DNA from: Enterococcus avium ATCC 14025 | GTDB lineage: Bacteria; Bacillota; Bacilli; Lactobacillales; Enterococcaceae | NCBI RefSeq assembly: GCF_000406965.1 | Contig: NZ_KE136357.1 | Location: 696,317 to 760,316 of the forward strand | Reading direction: 5' to 3' | Length of the DNA: 64,000 nt | In this document: positions 42,899 through 51,325 of the stretch, one piece after another | Layout of the letters: every line of letters starts with the position of its first letter | Numbering within the stretch: position 1 is the first letter of the stretch | Notes under the pieces: generated by a model | The model's database searches: none | What the model saw: the letters and a program-made list of their open reading frames with translations, nothing else | What the model was told of the DNA's origin: nothing | Position numbers and translations under genes: made by a program

Positions 42899-43879
42899 TT
42901 AATCATGACCAACCACTTTATGCGGAACATACGGCTCTTCTAGATACAAAACATCTTCTGCTGTCAATTTGAAATCAACTGCTCCTACTGCCGTTTCAAT
43001 ATGGTTCATTTTTGTTGCACCTACGACAGGTGCAGCAACAGAATTTTTTTGCAGTAGCCAACCTAATGCGATATTTACACGATTTGTTTCATATCGTTGG
43101 GCTAATTCCGCCACACGATCAATAATCAGCTGATCCTTATCTGCCGTTTCATCATATTTGGCTTTTTGTGCCACATCGGTACTACTTCGCTTGGTTGCTT
43201 CAGAGCGATTACGGATCAACCGTCCAGATGCCATTGGGCTATAAGGCGTCAAGGCAATATTTTCAGATTGACAATAGGGAATCATCTCTCGTTCTTCTTC
43301 GCGATAAATCAGATTCAAATGATTTTGCATCGAGACAAATTTTGTCCAACCATTTTTTTCAGCGATCGTATTGGCTTTTTGAAATTGATAAGCATACATC
43401 GCTGAAGCACCAATGTAACGGGCTTTGCCTGATTTCACCACATCATGCAGCGCCTCCATTGTTTCTTCAATCGGTGTATCATAATCCCAACGATGAATGA
43501 TATAAAGGTCCACATAATCGGTCCGCAAGCGTTTCAGGCTTTGATCGATCTGCGACATAATTGCTTTTCGCGACAACCCTTGGCCGTTCGGTCCGTCAAA
43601 CATTTTCTGATGAACCTTCGTTGCCAAAACGATCTCATCTCTATTTGCATAATCCTTCAGCGCTTTTCCTAAAATTTCTTCACTGCGGCCCAAGGAATAG
43701 ACATTGGCTGTGTCAAAGAAATTGATCCCCAGTTCGAGCGCCTTTTTGATCAAGGGGCGACTGTCTTCTTCCTCCAAGACCCAGTTATGAATCCAATTTC
43801 TAGGATCACCAAAACTCATAGAGCCTAGACAAATTCTTGAGACATCTAATCCTGTGTTTCCCAATTTTTTATATTCCAT
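42899..43879 (-). CDS. Aldo/keto reductase
   Basis: 326 residues, NADPH-dependent AKR barrel: INFFDTANVYSLGRSEEILGKAL with catalytic Asp/Tyr, VLATKVHQKM with Lys, DLYIIHRWDYDTP with His; the C-terminal NADP site ALGWLLQKNSVAAPVVGATK. ATG 43879 after AAAGGTG. Its own MerR-type promoter lies upstream, sharing a dyad with the lipoprotein promoter, so the two genes are likely co-regulated by the adjacent MerR. Reduces aldehydes; exact substrate unknown. Confidence 0.88.
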   Translation of the reverse strand: MEYKKLGNTGLDVSRICLGSMSFGDPRNWIHNWVLEEEDSRPLIKKALELGINFFDTANVYSLGRSEEILGKALKDYANRDEIVLATKVHQKMFDGPNGQGLSRKAIMSQIDQSLKRLRTDYVDLYIIHRWDYDTPIEETMEALHDVVKSGKARYIGASAMYAYQFQKANTIAEKNGWTKFVSMQNHLNLIYREEEREMIPYCQSENIALTPYSPMASGRLIRNRSEATKRSSTDVAQKAKYDETADKDQLIIDRVAELAQRYETNRVNIALGWLLQKNSVAAPVVGATKMNHIETAVGAVDFKLTAEDVLYLEEPYVPHKVVGHD

Positions 43880-43907
43880 CTTTTTCACACCTTTCTTCTA
43901 CTTTATT

Positions 43908-43938
43908 AGTTTACTTGTTAAAGTGCACTTTAAGGCAA
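43908..43938 (-). promoter_or_regulatory. MerR-type promoter of the aldo/keto reductase gene
   Basis: TTGCCT (43938-43933), 19-base spacer, TAAACT (43913-43908). Spacer contains CTTAAAGTGCACTTTAA, the same dyad as at 42816-42834. Confidence 0.7.
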
Positions 43939-44039
43939 GCTTTTTTCCTGATCATACAAAGATCTTTCAGACATTAAGAAAAAACAGCCCAGACTTTTCG
44001 TTTACAAAGTCCGCGCCGTTTTCACTTTATTCTAACTAA

Positions 44040-45017
44040 CTATCCCAAAACAATTCCTGCATCATTAATCGCTGCTTCAACGATCTCCATAACGATCTTG
44101 CTATGATCCAGCTGCTTTTTAACAAATGTCATATCCTTATCTTCAATTACCTGATTGAATAGCTTGAATTCATCAAACATCCGATGGGGATGATCCTTGT
44201 GATCGAAGGTTTCGATGTCACCAGCCAATGGTTGTGTGCTGTAGCTATCCAAGGTGTTGGTTGGACCATTGACGATCACTGATCCTTCTGTCCCTTGAAT
44301 CGTCGAACGAATTGTGGCTTCAGAATCTTTGGCGCCGATACAAACAACCTTTACATTCCCATAATCCAGCAGCAGCATACCTGACGTGTCGATATCCCGT
44401 TCAATGTTGGCATAGTACTGTACTCGTTCTGGTTTTCCTAATAAACCAACAACTAAATGAATATTGTAGATATTGATATCCATTAACGCCCCGCCGCCCA
44501 TTTTCGGATTAAAAGCGGGCAAAATTGTTCCTTCTTTAAACGCATCATAGCGGGAAGAGTATTGTGAGTAGTTGCACTCAATGATTTTCAAGGTGCCAAT
44601 CTTTTTAACAGCTTCTTTAATCCCTTGGAAATTTTTCAAATATTGATTCGTAATAGCTTCCACTAATACCAGATCTTTTTCCAGTGCTAGCTGTTCTAAA
44701 TCCAATAATTCAGCTGCCTTCAACGTAAATGGCTTCTCGCAAATCACGTGCTTTCCAGCTTCTAGTGCCTTTTTTGCAAAGCTGTAGTGCAGGTGATTCG
44801 GTACTGCTACGTAAACCGTATCAAAGGCATCACTTTTTAAACACTCATCAATATCCGTGTAGGAGGCTTCGATTTTGTATTCTGCTTGAATTTTCTCCGT
44901 TTTTTCCTGACTTCGTTTTGTGCCCATGATAGCTTTCAATTGAATCTCCGGTAAATCCTTCGTGATTGCTAAAAACTCTTGAACAATTTTGCCAGAACCA
45001 AAAATGGCTAATTTCAT
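44040..45017 (-). CDS. Gfo/Idh/MocA-family oxidoreductase
   Basis: 325 residues: N-terminal NAD(P) Rossmann MKLAIFGSGKIVQEFLAI, then AGKHVICEKPFTLKAAE with the family EKP lysine, and a C-terminal alpha/beta domain. Acts on sugars, polyols or related alcohols; substrate unknown. Lies 20 bases after a second Gfo/Idh/MocA gene in the same operon, so the two may act on linked substrates. Confidence 0.85.
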   Translation of the reverse strand: MKLAIFGSGKIVQEFLAITKDLPEIQLKAIMGTKRSQEKTEKIQAEYKIEASYTDIDECLKSDAFDTVYVAVPNHLHYSFAKKALEAGKHVICEKPFTLKAAELLDLEQLALEKDLVLVEAITNQYLKNFQGIKEAVKKIGTLKIIECNYSQYSSRYDAFKEGTILPAFNPKMGGGALMDINIYNIHLVVGLLGKPERVQYYANIERDIDTSGMLLLDYGNVKVVCIGAKDSEATIRSTIQGTEGSVIVNGPTNTLDSYSTQPLAGDIETFDHKDHPHRMFDEFKLFNQVIEDKDMTFVKKQLDHSKIVMEIVEAAINDAGIVLG

Positions 45018-45037
45018 TGCTACTCCCTCTTTCTCTG

Positions 45038-46057
45038 CTATTTTGAGACTTGTTGGATGCCCTTTTCTAACATTTCGATTTGCAGCAGCGTTTCTTCATC
45101 TTTGACGGCTTTAGGTTTGCTGTTAATCAACGTTTCATAGATATCTTCGTAGACACGGCTATAATCGCCGATTTCTGAAACGACCTTCTCTTCATGAAAC
45201 ACGCCTTCGTCATCCATATAAGTCAGCGTACCATAATGCTCAGGCAAATCAATCCCGAAATCTTCGTTTTCAGGCATATAAAACATTTTCAGGTGCTCTT
45301 CTTGACGGTCTTTTGTTTCCTTAACAAAAACACCTTTTTTCCCGTAAACCACAAAGCTCGGACGTTCCTTCAAACGGAAATAGCTGGATTTCACCGAGAC
45401 CTTCATCCGACCATAAAACAGATCCAGATCAAAGTAATCATTCATTCGATCATCGCCTAAAAGCTGGCGTACTTCATAATGCACATCATCTGGGCGGCCA
45501 AAATAAGAGATCACTTGGTCCAATGTGTGGCAAGCATGACCATATAGATAACTTGTTCCGATTGAAAAATGCTCCACGCTCTCTGGCACTTCTGGACGGA
45601 AATAATCATAGTGCATCTCAACTTCCAATAAATCTCCCAGCACACCACTTTCGATTACTTTTTGTACGGTTAAAAAGTCTGAATCGTAGCGACGGTTTTG
45701 GTAGCACTGAATGAATAGGCCTTTTTCATCTGCTAAACGGAATAATTCCTTGGCTTCCTCAGAGGTTTCAGTAAAAGGCTTTTCGATCAGAACATTTTTC
45801 CCGTGCTCCAAGACTTCTTTGCCTAATTTGAAATGCAACGGACTTGGTGTCGTTACGACAACTAATTGAATTTCTGGATCATTATAAATATCGTTGATGT
45901 CTGATGTATAATTGGTGCCAGGATTTTTCTCCCAGGTAATGCGGCCGCTAGGTGAATAGATGGTTTTGACCTTGATTTTGTCGGTTAATTTAGTTGAAAA
46001 TGGTAAGTGATAGCGATTAGTGCTTTTGCCGTTTCCGATATATGCGATAGTTAACAT
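45038..46057 (-). CDS. Gfo/Idh/MocA-family oxidoreductase
   Basis: 339 residues: MLTIAYIGNGKSTNRYHLPF then GKNVLIEKPFTETSEEA, with the C-terminal domain ending in SVKSSYFRL. ATG 46057 follows GGAGG; a longer frame to 46171 lacks a site. First of two dehydrogenases, divergent from an RpiR-family regulator. Confidence 0.85.
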   Translation of the reverse strand: MLTIAYIGNGKSTNRYHLPFSTKLTDKIKVKTIYSPSGRITWEKNPGTNYTSDINDIYNDPEIQLVVVTTPSPLHFKLGKEVLEHGKNVLIEKPFTETSEEAKELFRLADEKGLFIQCYQNRRYDSDFLTVQKVIESGVLGDLLEVEMHYDYFRPEVPESVEHFSIGTSYLYGHACHTLDQVISYFGRPDDVHYEVRQLLGDDRMNDYFDLDLFYGRMKVSVKSSYFRLKERPSFVVYGKKGVFVKETKDRQEEHLKMFYMPENEDFGIDLPEHYGTLTYMDDEGVFHEEKVVSEIGDYSRVYEDIYETLINSKPKAVKDEETLLQIEMLEKGIQQVSK

Positions 46058-46287
46058 GAATAGATTCCTCCAGATTTCTTTTGATAATTTTATTATATAA
46101 GAACGACTCCTCCTGAAAAGAAGATTCAGTAAAACAGGTCGTTTTATCCAAGCTTTCGTATGCATACGCATAAATTCTGAACATTTTATCCAAAAAAAGC
46201 TTCAAAATGAGGCCGTTTCTTCTGAAATCGGTTAAATTGCGTTATGATAGAATGGATGGTAGTTACCCTCAATGAAAAGGTGATGGA

Positions 46288-47163
46288 ATGTTATTAATCG
46301 ATAAATTACGAATGCAAAAGGATCTGACCAATACGGAAAAACGGATCGCTGATTATATCTTACAGAATTTAACCACAATTCCAGCAATCAACGTCGCAGA
46401 TCTCGCAAAAAATACCTATACCTCCCATTCATCAGTGATTCGCTTAGCTCAAAAAATGGGATTTGACGGCTTTCGCGATTTTCGAGTGGCGGTTTCTGAG
46501 ATTGCCCACAGTGATATTTATCGATCGAATCCTGTCGATGCCAATTTCCCATTTTTACCACAAGACTCAACCAAAGAAATCGCTAAAAAAATTGCCGATT
46601 TGACCATCAACACGGTCCAACGCACCTATGCCCAATTAGATGATCAAGTTCTTGATGACGCAGCCGAGCTGTTGGCTAAGGCCGAACGAATCTTTCTATT
46701 TGCCCAAGGAGATTCCCAGATTCGGGCCCGCAGCTTTCAAAACAAGCTGGTGAAGATCAATAAATTCTTGATCATTGCAGATGAATACGCAGACGAGGAT
46801 TGGAATGCCGCCAGCCTAACCAGTAGAGATTGTGCGATTTTCATTACCTATCGGGCACGCGTGCCGCAATACGAACGAATGATGAAGCACTTTATAAACG
46901 AAAATATTCCTGCAATCCTACTGACAGGCAACAGACAATCGAATTTGATTCCTCTGGCATCCCAGTCAATTGTCTTCACCCAAGAAGAAATGGATTATGT
47001 AAAAGTCAGTACCTTTTCTTCTCAGGTAGCTTTTGAGTATATTTTAGATACACTTTTCTCGCTATTATATGCGAAGGATTTCCAGCAAAATCTTACCGAC
47101 TTCAAACGAAAAAATGGTTGGATCGAAAATGGGATATTGTCAGATCATTCGAAAACTACCTAA
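46288..47163 (+). CDS. RpiR/MurR-family transcriptional regulator
   Basis: 291 residues: N-terminal HTH_6 (NVADLAKNTYTSHSSVIRLAQ), then a SIS sugar-phosphate domain (RIFLFAQGDSQIRARSFQNK, CAIFITYRARVPQYE). Divergent from the two Gfo/Idh/MocA genes, so it probably controls them in response to a sugar phosphate. Confidence 0.87.
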   Translation: MLLIDKLRMQKDLTNTEKRIADYILQNLTTIPAINVADLAKNTYTSHSSVIRLAQKMGFDGFRDFRVAVSEIAHSDIYRSNPVDANFPFLPQDSTKEIAKKIADLTINTVQRTYAQLDDQVLDDAAELLAKAERIFLFAQGDSQIRARSFQNKLVKINKFLIIADEYADEDWNAASLTSRDCAIFITYRARVPQYERMMKHFINENIPAILLTGNRQSNLIPLASQSIVFTQEEMDYVKVSTFSSQVAFEYILDTLFSLLYAKDFQQNLTDFKRKNGWIENGILSDHSKTT

Positions 47164-47205
47164 AAAGCGATACTACTTTACAAGTGTAAAGTAGTATCGC
47201 TTTTT
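47162..47205. terminator. Bidirectional terminator
   Basis: A perfect 20-bp stem (AAAAAGCGATACTACTTTAC and its complement) with loop AAGT between convergent genes. Confidence 0.92.
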
Positions 47206-47206
47206 A

Positions 47207-47698
47207 CTATTTTATCTCAATGTTAAATTTCTTTAGTAAACTCAACGTTGCTTCATTTAATTGATTTCCAGCAACTAGCTCTGAATTAATATAAAAATCT
47301 GCTTCAGGAAGAGCTCCCTGCAAAGCCAAAGCATTCGCTAATACACATAAGCTAAGCTCCACACCAACAACTTCGATGTAATTTTTTTCTTGTTCATGTT
47401 TTTCCGTCAACTCTCGAACCTCGATCAGTGCTTCCGGCGGCAACGCATAGTAATTCTTTTTAATCACGTATTCTTCCGGCAAAGGAGTTAGTTTATTAAT
47501 TATTTGTAGTCCGTCCAACTCTTCTGATTCATTCTTATGCTCGATGGGAATGTCTCTAGTAAAAAGAACCATTTCCCCAGATTCACGGGCCTTTTCTAAA
47601 CGATGCAGTATTTTAGGAACAATCGTATTTGCACCCTGAACATAATTTTCATCATTTGGATCCAAAATTCGATTCTGCATATCTACAATTACTAACAT
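47207..47698 (-). CDS. Isochorismatase-family cysteine hydrolase
   Basis: 163 residues: MLVIVDMQNRILDP with catalytic Asp6, a central Lys in YVIKKNYYAL, and VVGVELSLCVLANAL with the nucleophile Cys. Nicotinamidase-like size and layout; substrate not certain. Sits 11 bases after the GlsB gene, in a run with Gls24. Confidence 0.82.
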   Translation of the reverse strand: MLVIVDMQNRILDPNDENYVQGANTIVPKILHRLEKARESGEMVLFTRDIPIEHKNESEELDGLQIINKLTPLPEEYVIKKNYYALPPEALIEVRELTEKHEQEKNYIEVVGVELSLCVLANALALQGALPEADFYINSELVAGNQLNEATLSLLKKFNIEIK

Positions 47699-47708
47699 CG
47701 CGTTCCTC

Positions 47709-47957
47709 CTATTGCTTTGAGCGGCCTAAGAAAAATGAAACAATCAAAACTAAGATGACTGCACCAATAATAGATGGTACTAAAGCCATCCCCGCTAATG
47801 ATGGACCCCAAGAGCCTAGCAACGCTTGTCCTAGAGCGGACCCGACTAAACCGGCAACGATATTGGCTATCCAGCCCATGCTATTGCCTTTACCTGTGAT
47901 TGCACCAGCGATTGCACCGATAACAGCTCCTATAATTAATGACCATAATAAACCCAT
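47709..47957 (-). CDS. glsB: GlsB/YeaQ/YmgE family membrane protein
   Basis: 82 residues, three membrane helices with glycine zippers (LLWSLIIGAVIGAIAGAITG, GWIANIVAGLVGSALGQALL). This is the transglycosylase-associated (GlsB) family, which in enterococci is paired with Gls24. Directly follows the Gls24 gene. Ribosome binding site AGGAGG. Confidence 0.88.
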   Translation of the reverse strand: MGLLWSLIIGAVIGAIAGAITGKGNSMGWIANIVAGLVGSALGQALLGSWGPSLAGMALVPSIIGAVILVLIVSFFLGRSKQ

Positions 47958-47980
47958 AATAACTTCCTCCTACTATCTAA

Positions 47981-48574
47981 CTATTTTACTTGTGTATCTT
48001 GGTTGTCTGCCATTTTTTCTTGTGCTTTTTCTGCACCTTCGTTAACTGCAGCTTTAGCTTTATCTGTTTGTTTTGAAGCAAATTCACCAGTCGTTTTCGC
48101 TGCACTTGTTACTTTGTCTTGGACCGTTTCACTATCTTGATCAAATTCTTCCTTGGTTTTGATATCTACTACATGAATATTTACTTCAATAACATCTAAA
48201 TGCGTCATTTTTTCAACTTCATCGTGCGTAACTTGTCTAATTTGATCAACAACTTCTGTAATGTCCTTGCCGTACTCGACCACAACATCCATATCAACAG
48301 CTACTTGTTCTTTGCCAACTTCTGTTTCAATTCCTGCCGTAACATTCTCTGTGTTAACCAATTTCTCCGCAGCATTCGAGAAGAAACCACCATTAACTGT
48401 TAGTAAGCCATCAATTTTATCAATAGCACTGCCAATAATTTTTTGGATCACTTTATCGTCATAGACTGTTTCACCTTTAACTTGTGCATCCTTGTTAGTG
48501 CTAAATTGATTCGTGTGTGTTTGTTCAGGTGTTTCTTTGCCATTAAAGTTTTTGTTTTCGTAATTTTCTACCAT
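47981..48574 (-). CDS. gls24: Asp23/Gls24-family envelope stress protein
   Basis: 197 residues. Asp23/Gls24 domain from about 35 to 130 (KIIGSAIDKIDGLLTVNGGF, VDMDVVVEYGKDITEVVDQI), followed by a charged, Ala-rich tail. General and bile stress protein in enterococci; interacts with the membrane via partners such as GlsB, encoded next. ATG after AGGAGG. Confidence 0.88.
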   Translation of the reverse strand: MVENYENKNFNGKETPEQTHTNQFSTNKDAQVKGETVYDDKVIQKIIGSAIDKIDGLLTVNGGFFSNAAEKLVNTENVTAGIETEVGKEQVAVDMDVVVEYGKDITEVVDQIRQVTHDEVEKMTHLDVIEVNIHVVDIKTKEEFDQDSETVQDKVTSAAKTTGEFASKQTDKAKAAVNEGAEKAQEKMADNQDTQVK

Positions 48575-49003
48575 CTTAAATTCCTCCTGTTAATTGATAT
48601 TCCTTTTACCAGATGACTCATTTAATCATCTTGACCTGTTCAGTAAGAGAATAGCTTTTCAAACTATTCATACAAATGATAAAATAACCATTTATATTTT
48701 ATCAGAAAATCACGCTGTCATTTTCCTCTTCTTACTTTCACTTAATAGCTTAACGCAAATAATTTTGTATGAACAATAATCTGCTTACAAAGTCACAATA
48801 TATAAAAAAATAAATCATATTTTTGATTGAAAAAACTGATTTCAGATAGCTGTCAATAAAACGGTTATATTATAGATTTATTGTCATTTTTCTTCAGTTC
48901 ATCTTCAATAGAATAAAATAACAATAAATAAATAGACGGTTCTTTATTTTAACTGAAAAAAATCTTTCTACTCATCTGACTAAGTTCATTTTTTCTTCCA
49001 AAA
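48575..49003. other. AT-rich intergenic stretch
   Basis: About 430 bases, very AT-rich. Likely contains the gls24 promoter (minus strand). No gene seen. Confidence 0.4.
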
Positions 49004-49047
49004 AATAGGTTTACAACTAGGCTATTTAGCACAGTCATAAACCTATT
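49004..49047 (-). terminator. Terminator of the glycan synthase operon
   Basis: AATAGGTTTA pairs with TAAACCTATT, with a TTTTTT tail on the minus strand. Confidence 0.7.
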
Positions 49048-49085
49048 CTGCTACCCGCGCTAAAACAGCGGTATCTTTTTAAAGT

Positions 49086-50417
49086 TTATTCTTCCGAAGC
49101 CTTTTTTGCAGGCGGCGCTCCTTTTCTTTCTGGGCTCTTCCAGGTACCGGAGCCTAATCCCATGATAGTTTTTATTGCAGGAATAAATGTTACCACGATT
49201 GTTACTGCATTCATTATCCAATAAAAAAGCATGTATAGCGGCGCAAATAATAAATATTTTATTTTCCTGCCACGATCATCCACAATCAGTGAAGCCACTA
49301 ATTGAAGAATTCCTGAGATCATTTCAAAGCAGACAAAGAGAAAAGCCATCGTAAACATATGATAGATTCGTTCCGTATTTCCATCTAGTGCAAAGCGAGC
49401 CAAGCTCCATACAAACATAAATGAAGAGATCCAAAAGAAGAAGGACCAGATTATACTAAAGGTTTGATCAATAAACATCACTGTACGACCAAGATTATTG
49501 AAAGGATGCAGCAGCACTTTCCTAAAATTGGTTAGCCAAACTTCTGTTCCACCTTTAGCCCAACGTTTTCTTTGACGGTAAAGCATCTTCAAGGATTCTG
49601 GAACCTCCATGAAAAACATGATCCGCGGCGCAAAAAGCGATAACCAGCCATCCATTTGATGATCCCACGCAATACTGATATCTTCAGTAGCTCTGTCTTG
49701 TCTGAATAAGCCGACATCGATCAATGCATCTTTTCTATACATCGTATTTGCTCCGCTGTAGGCGTAGATACTTCCTAAAACGCCAATTTGAGTCCGTTTG
49801 ATAATGCCTACGATACTGGAGAATTCTACCGTTTGCGATTTTGCGATAAGTCTGGTTCTATTTTGCACGTCCATATTCGCTGTAATCGCAGAAATATTCG
49901 TTGAATCTGATCTAAGAAAGTAATTCACATACATATTCAAAGAATCAGGTTCTGGAACCGTATCCGCATCATTGCTCAAAAGCAGTTTCCCACGAGCAAA
50001 CGCAAAGCCAATATTAAAAGCATGAGCCTTGCCTTTATTCTTTTCAATTCGGATGACTCGCAGTTTTGGGTACTTTTTTTGTAACCTAGCTAATATTTCA
50101 GGCGTACTGTCTGTAGAGCCATCATCAGTCACTAATACCTCATAATGCTCATAATTTATTTTTGTCATTAAATATTCTATCGTATTTTCAATAACAATTT
50201 CTTCGTTGTGGGCTGGAACCATGATGGTAATAAAAGGTTCAATTTCTGAGGGAATCTCGTGCCAATCCTTTTGACGATACTTGAACAAAAAAGTATAGCA
50301 AAAAACACCAATAAACCAAGAAAAGCCGCCAATAATCGGATAAGTAATCAGTACCAAGAACATCAACGTAAAAATGACATCAACAATATAATTGCCAGTA
50401 TGGAAAAAAGTAATCAT
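49086..50417 (-). CDS. Processive family 2 glycosyltransferase (PgaC/IcaA-like)
   Basis: 443 residues. N-terminal helices, then GT2 motifs: TIMVPAHNEE, VTDDGSTDST, SNDADTVPEP (DxD), TEDISIAWD (TED general base) and QRKRWAKGG (QxxRW), then several C-terminal membrane helices. This is the synthase layout of PNAG, hyaluronan and cellulose. With the two small membrane proteins upstream it forms a candidate exopolysaccharide operon; PNAG is the closest guess. No deacetylase (PgaB) is adjacent. Confidence 0.85.
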   Translation of the reverse strand: MITFFHTGNYIVDVIFTLMFLVLITYPIIGGFSWFIGVFCYTFLFKYRQKDWHEIPSEIEPFITIMVPAHNEEIVIENTIEYLMTKINYEHYEVLVTDDGSTDSTPEILARLQKKYPKLRVIRIEKNKGKAHAFNIGFAFARGKLLLSNDADTVPEPDSLNMYVNYFLRSDSTNISAITANMDVQNRTRLIAKSQTVEFSSIVGIIKRTQIGVLGSIYAYSGANTMYRKDALIDVGLFRQDRATEDISIAWDHQMDGWLSLFAPRIMFFMEVPESLKMLYRQRKRWAKGGTEVWLTNFRKVLLHPFNNLGRTVMFIDQTFSIIWSFFFWISSFMFVWSLARFALDGNTERIYHMFTMAFLFVCFEMISGILQLVASLIVDDRGRKIKYLLFAPLYMLFYWIMNAVTIVVTFIPAIKTIMGLGSGTWKSPERKGAPPAKKASEE

Positions 50418-50713
50418 AACTTCACACCACCTTTTTTATACAGGTTTCGTACAAAGTCCGTATCCAGATTCTGCTCTTCCTTTACCGAATAGTAGCAAAC
50501 CTCTCTGCGAAACTCTTCTGGGCCAAAGCGTTTGTCATACTCGTCTTTTAGTAACTGCCGACGAGCATCTAAGCGTTCTTCGTCATACTGGACTGATTTT
50601 TGTAAAAGATTTTTAAAACGATAATTATTCCAAATCGTCAGTAAAATGAAAATCACCGCAATGACCACAAACATGATACATAAGAATATGAACAGAAATT
50701 TTAACGTTTGCAT
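50414..50713 (-). CDS. Small membrane protein of the glycan synthase operon
   Basis: 99 residues: one N-terminal membrane helix (FLFIFLCIMFVVIAVIFILL), then a charged cytoplasmic segment. Overlaps the synthase start by 4 bases (ATGA), so it is translationally coupled. No family recognised; an accessory subunit is a guess from position. Confidence 0.65.
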   Translation of the reverse strand: MQTLKFLFIFLCIMFVVIAVIFILLTIWNNYRFKNLLQKSVQYDEERLDARRQLLKDEYDKRFGPEEFRREVCYYSVKEEQNLDTDFVRNLYKKGGVKL

Positions 50714-50720
50714 TTCTTCC

Positions 50721-50924
50721 TTAATAAACTAGAATATGATTCTCTCGTGCATTCTCCGGAGATATGAATGGCAGTAATATCCATATAAAAGGAGCAACTA
50801 CACAAAGCCAACTAAAAATGGCAACCACAGTTTGTAGGATTTTCAACAGGTAGTGTCTTTTCTCAAAATATGAATCAGAAACAAGCATTTTTTTTACTTC
50901 GTCCCGACTAATTTTTGGCTTCAC
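50721..50924 (-). CDS. Small membrane protein, PgaD/IcaD-like position
   Basis: 67 residues with a cytoplasmic N-terminus and two adjacent hydrophobic segments (LQTVVAIFSWLCVVAPFIWI). Small two-helix proteins of this sort (IcaD/PgaD) help PNAG synthases; sequence similarity is too weak to claim it. First gene of the three-gene cluster, seven bases before the next. Confidence 0.6.
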   Translation of the reverse strand: MKPKISRDEVKKMLVSDSYFEKRHYLLKILQTVVAIFSWLCVVAPFIWILLPFISPENARENHILVY

Positions 50925-51120
50925 AAGGTCGCCCTCCTCGTACTCAAATTATTTTTTTACATTTATCTTAGTTTGCCGTTTTCATGCAAAATTTTCAAAT
51001 AATTTAGCTTTTCTGATGAGTAAATTTTTATCAGATTAGTTTCCCATTGTCTAAACGTAAAAATAAAATGAAGAGAAACATAGATTACAAAAAATTAGTC
51101 CATAAAATGCAAGCAAAAAT

Positions 51121-51171
51121 AAAGGAACACATTTATGAGCTGAATCAACAGATCATAAGTGTGTTCCTTAT
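51121..51171. terminator. Hairpin terminator
   Basis: AAGGAACACA pairs with TGTGTTCCTT in a long stem with loop; T-rich on the minus side. It lies between the glycan operon and the IS256 element. Confidence 0.6.
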
Positions 51172-51325
51172 TTATACTTATACAATTACGAATAGATTAC
51201 CTTTATTAGGCTCAGAAATAGCGGCTTGTTCCCCTCAAATAATCTGACATTCCGTGTTGCTTTCGGTAGAATAATCAGAGTACTTTTTATCAGGTCGCCT
51301 GCAAAGATCATAAAATTCATTTTTC

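Noticed and set aside
48594-48779. 61-codon plus-strand frame upstream of gls24
   Set aside because: Lies in very AT-rich leader sequence with no ribosome binding site.
51047-51247. 66-codon plus-strand frame before the IS256 element
   Set aside because: It covers a terminator hairpin and lacks a ribosome binding site.
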